DNA of 64,000 bases from Liolophura sinensis. Lineage: Eukaryota; Mollusca; Polyplacophora; Chitonida; Chitonidae. Location of the stretch: assembly GCF_032854445.1 (NCBI RefSeq), contig NW_027018047.1:1-64000 (forward strand). The letters are read 5' to 3'. The translations under genes were made by a program, and so were the position numbers. Under the pieces are notes generated by a model. That model was given only the letters and a program-made list of their open reading frames with translations. It was not told the origin of the DNA and made no database searches. Below, piece by piece: positions 1-11,130 of the stretch. Within the stretch, counting starts at the first letter, position 1. Each line of letters begins with the position of its first letter.

Positions 1-1739
1 TTCTAAGTCGAAGACAATCTCAATGTCTTTATCTACGTGTAGAAAAACCACACCATTTGTACATGAAAAACACAAGGTACTTGATACAGTCTGCTGTAAA
101 AAGTACAACTGAACACTGACCCACTTCAGTAAGGTGCCAAAAGATGCGGAATTGAGCCAGGTATCGGCAGCTGTTGAAAAATTGCAAATTTCCCTGGTTT
201 CCATGGAGTAAGAGCCGTTGCTACGCACGTAATTATGACATAAATGATCATTCAATTGTCGCTACAGCCAAAAGTATTGGTCGGAGAGCAACGCGGTTTG
301 CACCATTCGATTTCTCGTCACAAAATACGTCGATTAGCCTCTTACTAGTAGCACTGGAACAATTTTTCCACTTTTGAATTTTTGCCGGGTCTTTTTGGTA
401 ATTGACACCGGCTACACTGTACTATGTACAATCGCGACTGGTCATTACTATATTCAACTTTTGACTATAAGTTATGTGCCCTTCGGTAGCCCAGAAGACC
501 TGAATCTTTGGGCCAAGCCCATTTAACTCACCAGCAATTGTCTTACTTCTAAGTGCAAGACAATCTAAATGTCTTTATCTACGTGTAGAAAAACCACACC
601 ATTTGTACATAAAAAACACAAGGTACTTGATACAGTCTGCTGTAAAAAGTACAACTGACCACAGACCCACATGAATAAGGTGCCAAAAGATGCGGAATTG
701 AGCCAGGTATCGGCAGCTGTTGAAAAATTGCAAATTTCCCTGGTTTCCATGGAGTAAGAGCCGTTGCTGTGCACGTGATTATGACATAAATGATCATTCA
801 ATTGTCACTACAGCCAAAAGTATTGGTCGGAGAGCAACGTGGTTTGCTCCATTCGATTTCTCGTGACAAAATACGTCGGATTAGCCTCTTACCAGCAGCA
901 CTGGAACAGTTTTTCCACTCTTGCATTTTTGCCTGGTCATTTTGTTAATTGAAACCGGTTACACTGTACTCTGTACAATCGCGACTGGTCATTGCTCTAT
1001 TCAACTTTTGACTATAAGTTATGTGCCCTTCGGTAGCCCAGAAGACCTGAAATCTTTGGCCAAGCCCATTTAACTCACCCAGCAATTGTCTTACTTCTAA
1101 GTCCAAGACAATCTCAATGTCTTTATCTACGTGTAGAAAAACCACACCATTTGTACATAAAAAACACAAGGTACTTGATACAGTCTGCTGTAAAAAGTAC
1201 AACTGACCACAGACCCACATGAATAAGGTGCCAAAAGATGCGGAATTGAGGCAGGTATCGGCAGCTGTTGAAAAATTGCAAATTTCCCTGGTTTCCATGG
1301 AGTAAGAGCCGTTGCTGGGCACATGATTATGACATCAATGATCATTCAATTGTCGCTACAGCGAAAAGTATTGGTCGGAGAGCAACGCGGTTTGCACCAT
1401 TCGATTTCTCGTCACAAAATACGTCGGATTAGTCTCTTACCAGCAGCACTGGAACAGTTTTTCCACTTTTGCATTTTTGCCTGGTCTTTTTGTTAATTGA
1501 AATCGGCTACACTGTACTCTGTACAATCGCGACTGGTCATTACTATATTCAACTTTTGACTATAAGTTATGTGCCCTTCGGTAGCCCAGAAGACCTGAAA
1601 TCTTTGGGCTAAGGTCATTTAACTCACCAGCAATTGACTTACTTCTAAGTGCAAGACAATCTCAATGTCTTTATCTACGTGTAGAAAAACCACACCATTT
1701 GTACTTGAAAAACACAAGGTACTTGATACAGTCTGCCTG

Positions 1740-2330
1740 TAAAAAGTACAACTAAACACTGACCTACTTCAGTAAGGTGCCAAAGATGCGGAATGAGCCA
1801 GGCATCGGCAGCTGTTGAAAAATTGCAAATTTTCCTGGTTTCATGGAGTAAGGGATGCTGTGACGTGTTATGACATAAATGATCATTCAAATTGTCGCTA
1901 CAGCCAAAGTATTGGTCGAGAGCACGGAGCAAGGGATTGCACATTCGATTTCTGCGTCACAAATACGTCGGATTAGCCTCTTACCAAGCAGTCACTGGAA
2001 CAGTTTTGGTCACTTTTGCATTTTTACATGAGTCTTTTTGTTAATTGAAATCGGCTACAACTGTACTCTGTACAACTCTACCTGGTCATTATCTAGATAT
2101 GTATGCTGTTGGAAGACTGAATTTCTTTGGGGCTAAGACCAATTTAACTTCACCAGCAATTGCTTTACTTCTAAGTGCAAGACAATCTCCAATGTCTTTA
2201 TCTACGTGTAGAAAACCAGACCATTTCTACGTGAAAAACACAAGGTACTTGAATTCAGTCTGCTGTAAAAAGTACAACTGACAGACAACATCTTAAGGGC
2301 CAAAGATGCGGAATTGAGCAGGCATCGGCA
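1740..2330. repeat. Heavily degraded monomer with a net loss of about 30 bp
   Basis: This is the worst-preserved monomer in the window. Compared with its sister at about 8295-8890 it has many substitutions and small indels. Near 2090-2120 about 30 bases are lost: the stretch that should hold the GTTATGTGCC landmark is collapsed between TGGTCATTAT and GAAGACTGAA. The neighbouring landmarks 1566 and 2633 are therefore 1067 bp apart instead of 1098. The damage is scattered, with random extra and missing bases, and is not a clean deletion. It may be a low-quality stretch of a long read, or a genuinely decayed repeat. Confidence 0.8.
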
Positions 2331-4424
2331 GCTGTTGAAAAATTGCAAATTTCCCTGGTTTTCCATTGAGTAAGATCCGTTGCTGGGCACGTGATTATGA
2401 CATAATTGATCATTCAATTGTCACTACAGCCAAAAGTATTGGTCGGAGAGCAACGCGGATTGGCACCATTCGATTTCTCGTCACAAAATACGTCGGATTA
2501 GCTCTTACCAGCAGCTCTGGAACAGTTTTTTCCACTTTTGCATTTTTACCTGGGCTTTTGTTAATGAAATCGGCTACACTGTACTCTGTACAATCGCGAC
2601 TGGTCATTTCTATATTCAACTTTTGACTATAAGTTATGTGCCCTTCGGTAGCCAGAAGACCTGAAATCTTTGGGCTAAGTCCATTTAACAATTGTCTTAC
2701 TTCTAAGTCCAAGACAATCTCAATGTCTTTATCTACGTGTAGAAAAACCACACCATTTGTACATAAAAACACAAGGTACTTGATACAGTCTGCTGTAAAA
2801 AGTACAACTGAACACTGACCCACTTCAGTAAGGTGCCAAAAGATGCGGAATTGAGCAGGCACCAGCAGCTGTTGAAAAATTGCACATTTCCCTGGTTTCC
2901 ATGGAGTAAGAGCCGCTGCTGTGCACGTGATTATGACATAAATGATCATTCAATTGTCACTACAGCCAAAAGTATTGGTCGGAGAGCAACGCGGATTGCA
3001 CCATTCGATTTCTCGTCACAAAATACGTCGGATTAGCCTCTTACCAGCAGCTCTGGAACAGTTTTTCCACTTTTGCATTTTTGCCTGGTCTTTTTGTTAA
3101 TTGAAATCGGCTACACTGTACTCTGTACAATCGCGACTGGTCATTACTATATTCAACTTTTGACTATATGTTATGTGCCCTTCGGTAGCCCAGAAGACGT
3201 CAAATCTTTGGCCAAGCCATTTAACTCACCCAGCAATTGCCTTACTTCTAAGTCGAAGACAATCTCAATGTCTTTATCTACGTGTAGAAAAACCACACCA
3301 TTTTGCACATAAAAACACAAGGTACTTGATACCGTCTGCTGTAAAAAGTACACCTGACCACAGGACCCACATAAATAAGGTGCCAAAAGATGCGGATTGA
3401 GCCAGGTATCGGCAGCTGTTGAAAAATTGCAAATTTCCCTGGTTTCCATGGAGTAAGAGCCGTTGCTGTGCACGTGATTATGACATAAATGATTATTCAA
3501 TTGTCGCTACAGCCAAAAGTAATTGGTCGGAGAGCAACGCGGATTGCACTATTCGATTTCCTCGTCACAAAATACGTCGGATTAGCCTCTTACCAGCAGC
3601 TCTGGAACAGTTTTTCCACTTTTGCATTTTGCCTGGTCTTTTTGTTAATTGAAATCGGCTACACTGTACTCTGTACAATCGCGAATGGTCCATTACTATA
3701 TTCAACTTTTGACTATATGTTATGTGCCCTTCGGTAGCTCAGAAGACGTCAAATGTTTGGGCTAAGCCCATTTAACTCACCCAGCAATTGTCTTACTTCT
3801 AAGTCGAAGACAATCTCAATGTCTTTATCTACGTGTAGAAAAACCACACCATTTGTACATAAAAAAACACAAGGTACTTGATACAGTCTGCTGTAAAAAG
3901 TACAACTGACCACAGACCCAATTAAATAAGGTGCCAAAAAGATGCGGAATTGAGCCAGGCATCGGCAGCTGTTGAAAAATTGCAAATTTCCCTGGTTTCC
4001 ATGGAGTAAGAGCCGTTGCTGGGCACGTGATTATCACATAAATGATCATTCACTTGTCCACTACAGCCAAAAGTATTGGTCGGAGAGCAACGCGGTTTGC
4101 ACCATTCGATTTGTCGTCACAAAATACGTCGGATTAGCCTCTTACCAGCAGCACTGGAATAGTTTTTCCACTTTTGCATTTTTGCCTGGTCTTTTTGTTA
4201 ATTGACACCGGCTACACTGTACTATGTACAATCGCGACTGGTCATTACTATATTCAACTTTTGACTATAAGTTATGTGCCCTTCGGTAGCCCAGAAGACC
4301 TGAAATCTTTGGGCCAAGCCCATTTAACTCACCCAGCAATTGTCTTACTTCTAAGTGCAAGACAATCTAAATGTCTTTATCTACGTGTAGAAAAACCACA
4401 CCATTTGTACATAAAAAACACAAG

Positions 4425-4431
4425 GGGGGTA
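4425..4431. other. G-run expansion in a monomer
   Basis: Where every other monomer reads ACACAAGGTACTTG, this copy has a run of six G in place of two, a net gain of four bases. It lies in the indel-rich left end, where homopolymer errors are common, so it may be an artefact. Confidence 0.7.
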
Positions 4432-4450
4432 CTTGATACAGTCTGCTGTA

Positions 4451-6553
4451 AAAAGTACAACCTGGACCACAGACCCACATGAATAAGGTGTCAAAAGATG
4501 CGGAATTGGGCCAGGTATCGGCAGCTGTTGAAAATTGCAAATTTCCCTGGTTTCCATGGAGTAAGAGCCGTTGTTGTGCACGTGATTATGATATAAATGA
4601 TCATTCAATTGTCACTACAGCCAAAAAGTATTGGTCGGAGATCAACACGGTTTGCACCATTCGATTTGTCGTCACAAAATACGTCGGATTAGCCTCTTAC
4701 CAGCAGCACTGGAACAATTTTTCCAATTTTGCATTTTTGCCTTGGTCTTTTTGTAAATTGAAATCGGCTACACTGTAGTATGTACCATCGCGACTGGTCA
4801 TTACTATATTCACTTTTGACTATATGTTATGTGCCCTTCGGTAGCCCAGAAAACGTCAAATCTTTGGGCCAAGCCCATTTAACTCACCCAGCAATTGCCT
4901 TACTTCTAAGTCGAAGACAATCTCAATGTCTTTATCTACGTGTAGAAAAACCAGACCATTTGCACATAAAAAACACAAGGTACTTGATACAGTCTGCTGT
5001 AAAAAGTACAACTGACCACAGACCCACATGAATAAGGTGCCAAAAGATGCGGATTGAGCCAGGTATCGGCAGCTGTTGAAAAATTGCAAATTTCCCTGGT
5101 TTCCATGGAGTAAGAGCCGTTGCTGTGCACGTGATTATGACATAAATGATTATTCAATTGTCCGCTACAGCCAAAAGTATTGGTCGGAGAGCAACGCAGA
5201 TTGCACCATTCGATTTCTCGTCACAAAATACGTCGGATTAGCCTCTTACTAGTAGCACTGGAACAATTTTTCCACTTTTGAATTTTTGCCTGGTCTTTTT
5301 GTTAATTGACAACCGGCTACACTGTACTATGTACAATCGCGACTGGGTCATTACTATATTCAACTTTTGACTATAAGTTATGTGCCCTTCGGTAGCCCAG
5401 AAGACCTGAAATCTTTGGGCCAAGCCCATTTAACTCACCCAGCAATTGTCTTACTTCTAAGTGCAAGACAATCTAAATGTCTTTATCTACGTGTAGAAAA
5501 ACCACACCATTTGTACATAAAAAACACAAGGTACTTGATACAGTCTGCTGTAAAAAGTACAACTGACCACAGACCCACATGAATAAGGTGCCAAAGATGC
5601 GGAATTGAGCCAGGTATCGGCAGCTGTTGAAAAATTGCAAATTTCCCTGGTTTCCATGGAGTAAGAGCCGTTGCTGTGCACGTGATTATGACATAAATGA
5701 TCATTCAATTGTCACTACAGCCAAAAGTATTGGTCGGAGAGCAACGTGGTTTGCACCATTCGATTTCTCGTCACAAAATACGTCGGATTAGCCTCTTACC
5801 AGCAGCACTGGAACAGTTTTTCCACTCTTGCATTTTTGGCCTGGTCATTTTGTTAATTAAAACCGGTTACACTGTACTCTGTACAATCGCGACTGGTCAT
5901 TGCTCTATTCAACTTTTGACTATAAGTTATGTGCCCTTCGGTAGCCAGAAGACCTGAAATCTTTGGGCCCAAGCCCATTTAACTCACCGAGCAATTGGTC
6001 TTACTTCTAAGTCCAAGACAATCTCAATGTCTTTATCTACGTGTAGAAAAACCACACCATTTGTACATAAAAAACACAAGGTACTTGATACAGTCTGCTG
6101 TAAAAAGTACAACTGACCACAGACCCACATGAATAAGGTGCCAAAAGATGCGGAATTGAGGCAGGTATCGGCAGCTGTTGAAAAATTGCAAATTTCCCTG
6201 GTTTCCATGGAGTAAGAGCCGTTGCTGGGCACGTGATTATCACATAAATGATCATTCACTTGTCACTACAGCCAAAAGTATTGGTCGGAGAGCAACGCGG
6301 TTTGCACCATTCGATTTCTCGTCACAAAATACGTCGGATTAGCCTCTTACCAGCAGCACTGGAACAGTTTTTCCAATTTTGCATTTTTGCCTGGTCTTTT
6401 TGTAAGTTGAAATCGGCTACACTGTACTATGTACCATCGCGACTGGTCATTACTATATTCAACTTTTGACTATAAGTTATGTGCCCTTCGGTAGCCCAGA
6501 AGACGTCAAATGTTTGGGCTAAGCCCATTTAACTCACCCAGCAATTGCCTTAC
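4451..6553. repeat. Chimeric satellite segment between the two 12-monomer copies
   Basis: These monomers (landmarks 4826, 5377, 5926, 6476) do not continue the 12-monomer register and combine marks from several places. The right half of the 4271 monomer has AATTGGGCCAGG and GTTGTTGTGCACG, as in the 13063 copy. The 4826 monomer has the AGACCATTTGCACAT variant shared with 12514 and 13612. The 5377 monomer resembles 7025 and 10867, and 5926 resembles 7574 and 11416. The end of 5926 has ATTATCACATAAATG, as at 4031, 10628 and 12277. GTAAGTTGAAATC near 6410 recurs near 12440 and 21230. This mosaic is what repeated unequal exchange or gene conversion between array members would leave. Confidence 0.7.
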
Positions 6554-9500
6554 TTCTAAGTCGAAGACAATCTCAATGTCTTTATCTACGTGTAGAAAAA
6601 CCACACCATTTGTACATGAAAAACACAAGGTACTTGATACAGTCTGCTGTAAAAAGTACAACTGAACACTGACCCACTTCAGTAAGGTGCCAAAAGATGC
6701 GGAATTGAGCCAGGTATCGGCAGCTGTTGAAAAATTGCAAATTTCCCTGGTTTCCATGGAGTAAGAGCCGTTGCTACGCACGTAATTATGACATAAATGA
6801 TCATTCAATTGTCGCTACAGCCAAAAGTATTGGTCGGAGAGCAACGCGGTTTGCACCATTCGATTTCTCGTCACAAAATACGTCGGATTAGCCTCTTACT
6901 AGTAGCACTGGAACAATTTTTCCACTTTTGAATTTTTGCCGGGTCTTTTTGTTAATTGACACCGGCTACACTGTACTATGTACAATCGCGACTGGTCATT
7001 ACTATATTCAACTTTTGACTATAAGTTATGTGCCCTTCGGTAGCCCAGAAGACCTGAAATCTTTGGGCCAAGCCCATTTAACTCACCCAGCAATTGTCTT
7101 ACTTCTAAGTGCAAGACAATCTAAATGTCTTTATCTACGTGTAGAAAAACCACACCATTTGTACATAAAAAACACAAGGTACTTGATACAGTCTGCTGTA
7201 AAAAGTACAACTGACCACAGACCCACATGAATAAGGTGCCAAAAGATGCGGAATTGAGCCAGGTATCGGCAGCTGTTGAAAAATTGCAAATTTCCCTGGT
7301 TTCCATGGAGTAAGAGCCGTTGCTGTGCACGTGATTATGACATAAATGATCATTCAATTGTCACTACAGCCAAAAGTATTGGTCGGAGAGCAACGTGGTT
7401 TGCTCCATTCGATTTCTCGTGACAAAATACGTCGGATTAGCCTCTTACCAGCAGCACTGGAACAGTTTTTCCACTCTTGCATTTTTGCCTGGTCATTTTG
7501 TTAATTGAAACCGGTTACACTGTACTCTGTACAATCGCGACTGGTCATTGCTCTATTCAACTTTTGACTATAAGTTATGTGCCCTTCGGTAGCCCAGAAG
7601 ACCTGAAATCTTTGGGCCAAGCCCATTTAACTCACCCAGCAATTGTCTTACTTCTAAGTCCAAGACAATCTCAATGTCTTTATCTACGTGTAGAAAAACC
7701 ACACCATTTGTACATAAAAAACACAAGGTACTTGATACAGTCTGCTGTAAAAAGTACAACTGACCACAGACCCACATGAATAAGGTGCCAAAAGATGCGG
7801 AATTGAGGCAGGTATCGGCAGCTGTTGAAAAATTGCAAATTTCCCTGGTTTCCATGGAGTAAGAGCCGTTGCTGGGCACATGATTATGACATCAATGATC
7901 ATTCAATTGTCGCTACAGCGAAAAGTATTGGTCGGAGAGCAACGCGGTTTGCACCATTCGATTTCTCGTCACAAAATACGTCGGATTAGTCTCTTACCAG
8001 CAGCACTGGAACAGTTTTTCCACTTTTGCATTTTTGCCTGGTCTTTTTGTTAATTGAAATCGGCTACACTGTACTCTGTACAATCGCGACTGGTCATTAC
8101 TATATTCAACTTTTGACTATAAGTTATGTGCCCTTCGGTAGCCCAGAAGACCTGAAATCTTTGGGCTAAGGTCATTTAACTCACCCAGCAATTGACTTAC
8201 TTCTAAGTGCAAGACAATCTCAATGTCTTTATCTACGTGTAGAAAAACCACACCATTTGTACTTGAAAAACACAAGGTACTTGATACAGTCTGCTGTAAA
8301 AAGTACAACTAAACACTGACCTACTTCAGTAAGGTGCCAAAAGATGCGGAATTGAGCCAGGCATCGGCAGCTGTTGAAAAATTGCAAATTTTCCTGGTTT
8401 CCATGGAGTAAGAGCCGTTGCTGTGCACGTGATTATGACATAAATGATCATTCAATTGTCGCTACAGCCAAAAGTATTGGTCGGAGAGCAACGCGGATTG
8501 CACCATTCGATTTCTCGTCACAAAATACGTCGGATTAGCCTCTTACCAGCAGCACTGGAACAGTTTTTCCACTTTTGCATTTTTACATGGTCTTTTTGTT
8601 AATTGAAATCGGCTACACTGTACTCTGTACAATCGCGACTGGTCATTACTATATTCAACTTTTGACTATAAGTTATGTGCCCTTCGGTAGCCCAGAAGAC
8701 CTGAAATCTTTGGGCTAAGCCCATTTAACTCACCCAGCAATTGCCTTACTTCTAAGTGCAAGACAATCTCAATGTCTTTATCTACGTGTAGAAAAACCAG
8801 ACCATTTCTACGTGAAAAACACAAGGTACTTGATACAGTCTGCTGTAAAAAGTACAACTGACCACAGACACACATCATTAAGGTGCCAAAAGATGCGGAA
8901 TTGAGCCAGGCATCGGCAGCTGTTGAAAAATTGCAAATTTCCCTGGTTTCCATTGAGTAAGATCCGTTGCTGGGCACGTGATTATGACATAATTGATCAT
9001 TCAATTGTCACTACAGCCAAAAGTATTGGTCGGAGAGCAACGCGGATTGCACCATTCGATTTCTCGTCACAAAATACGTCGGATTAGCCTCTTACCAGCA
9101 GCTCTGGAACAGTTTTTCCACTTTTGCATTTTTACCTGGGCTTTTTGTTAATTGAAATCGGCTACACTGTACTCTGTACAATCGCGACTGGTCATTTCTA
9201 TATTCAACTTTTGACTATAAGTTATGTGCCCTTCGGTAGCCCAGAAGACCTGAAATCTTTGGGCTAAGTCCATTTAACTCACCCAGCAATTGTCTTACTT
9301 CTAAGTCCAAGACAATCTCAATGTCTTTATCTACGTGTAGAAAAACCACACCATTTGTACATAAAAACACAAGGTACTTGATACAGTCTGCTGTAAAAAG
9401 TACAACTGAACACTGACCCACTTCAGTAAGGTGCCAAAAGATGCGGAATTGAGCCAGGCACCAGCAGCTGTTGAAAAATTGCACATTTCCCTGGTTTCCA

Positions 9501-11130
9501 TGGAGTAAGAGCCGCTGCTGTGCACGTGATTATGACATAAATGATCATTCAATTGTCACTACAGCCAAAAGTATTGGTCGGAGAGCAACGCGGATTGCAC
9601 CATTCGATTTCTCGTCACAAAATACGTCGGATTAGCCTCTTACCAGCAGCTCTGGAACAGTTTTTCCACTTTTGCATTTTTGCCTGGTCTTTTTGTTAAT
9701 TGAAATCGGCTACACTGTACTCTGTACAATCGCGACTGGTCATTACTATATTCAACTTTTGACTATATGTTATGTGCCCTTCGGTAGCCCAGAAGACGTC
9801 AAATCTTTGGGCCAAGCCCATTTAACTCACCCAGCAATTGCCTTACTTCTAAGTCGAAGACAATCTCAATGTCTTTATCTACGTGTAGAAAAACCACACC
9901 ATTTGCACATAAAAAACACAAGGTACTTGATACCGTCTGCTGTAAAAAGTACACCTGACCACAGACCCACATAAATAAGGTGCCAAAAAATGCGGAATTG
10001 AGCCAGGTATCGGCAGCTGTTGAAAAATTGCAAATTTCCCTGGTTTCCATGGAGTAAGAGCCGTTGCTGTGCACGTGATTATGAAATGATTATTCAATTG
10101 TCGCTACAGCCAAAAGTATTGGTCGGAGAGCAACGCGGATTGCACTATTCGATTTCTCGTCACAAAATACGTCGGATTAGCCTCTTACCAGCAGCTCTGG
10201 AACAGTTTTTCCACTTTTTGCATTTTTGCCTGGTCTTTTTGTTAATTGAAATCGGCTACACTGTACTCTGTACAATCGCGAATGGTCATTACTATATTCA
10301 ACTTTTTCGACTATATGTTATGTGCCCTTCGGTAGCTCAGAAGACGTCAAATGTTTGGCTAAGCCCATTTAACTCACCCAGCAATTGTCTTACTTCTAAG
10401 TCGAAGACAATCTCAATGTCTTTATCTACGTGTAGAAAAACCACACCATTTGTACATAAAAAACACAAGGTACTTGATACAGTCTGCTGTAAAAAGTACA
10501 ACTGACCACAGGACCCAATTAAATAAGGTGCCAAAAGATGCGGAAATTGAGCCAGGCATCGGCAGCTGTTGAAAAATTGCAAATTTCCCTGGTTTCCATG
10601 GAGTAAGAGCCGTTGCTGGGCACGTGATTATCACATAAATGATCATTCACTTGTCACTACAGCCAAAAGTATTGGTCGGAGAGCAACGCGGTTTGCACCA
10701 TTCGATTTGTCGTCACAAAATACGTCGGATTAGCCTCTTACCAGCAGCACTGGAATAGTTTTTCCACTTTTGCATTTTTGCCTGGTCTTTTTGTTAATTG
10801 ACACCGGCTACACTGTACTATGTACAATCGCGACTGGTCATTACTATATTCAACTTTTGACTATAAGTTATGTGCCCTTCGGTAGCCCAGAAGACCTGAA
10901 ATCTTTGGGCCAAGCCCATTTAACTCACCCAGCAATTGTCTTACTTCTAAGTGCAAGACAATCTAAATGTCTTTATCTACGTGTAGAAAAACCACACCAT
11001 TTGTACATAAAAAACACAAGGTACTTGATACAGTCTGCTGTAAAAAGTACAACTGACCACAGACCCACATGAATAAGGTGCCAAAAGATGCGGAATTGAG
11101 CCAGGTATCGGCAGCTGTTGAAAAATTGCA
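6554..11130. repeat. 12-monomer duplication, right copy (mostly clean)
   Basis: This is the better-preserved sister of the segment at 1-4.45 kb. Landmarks are 7025, 7574, 8123, 8672, 9221, 9769, 10317 and 10867, at 548-549 bp spacing. It contains the intact version (8672) of the monomer that is degraded at 2.1 kb. Its type order is B, A, A, B, a variant with CACATCATTAAGG, B, A, C, A. A small cluster of indels at 10.0-10.6 kb interrupts an otherwise clean stretch. The 8123 monomer is unusual in having ATTGACTTAC, which breaks one pair of the common inverted repeat. Confidence 0.85.
10010..10600. other. Indel island in the 9769/10317 monomers
   Basis: Several small length changes cluster here. 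CATA is missing near 10084 (GATTATGAAATGATT). There is an extra T in CACTTTTTGC near 10215 and extra bases in ACTTTTTCGAC near 10305. A G is missing in GTTTGGCTAAG near 10355. There is an extra G in CAGGACCC near 10510 and an extra A in GGAAATTGAG near 10545. Neighbouring monomers lack these changes. Confidence 0.75.

Larger units (their letters stand above)
1..4450. repeat. 12-monomer duplication, left copy (divergent, indel-rich)
   Basis: Position 1 aligns to 6554, and the match runs monomer by monomer to about 4.45 kb. Landmarks at 471, 1018, 1566, 2633, 3170, 3719 and 4271 pair with 7025, 7574, 8123, 9221, 9769, 10317 and 10867. Rare shared marks prove the pairing: GTACTTGAAAAAC and ATTGACTTAC in the 1566 and 8123 copies, GATACCGTCTGC with TACACCTGACC in the 3170 and 9769 copies, and GTAATTATGAC near 230 and 6783. 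The type order is B, A, A, B, degraded, B, A, C, A. The left copy carries many one-base indels, and the offset between copies drifts from 6554 to about 6599. The duplication ends inside the 4271 monomer. Confidence 0.85.

Noticed and set aside
2410-2949. Longest frame in the window (179 residues, minus strand)
   Set aside because: It exists only because indels in the noisy left end join frames. The clean sister at about 9.0-9.55 kb does not keep it as one frame.
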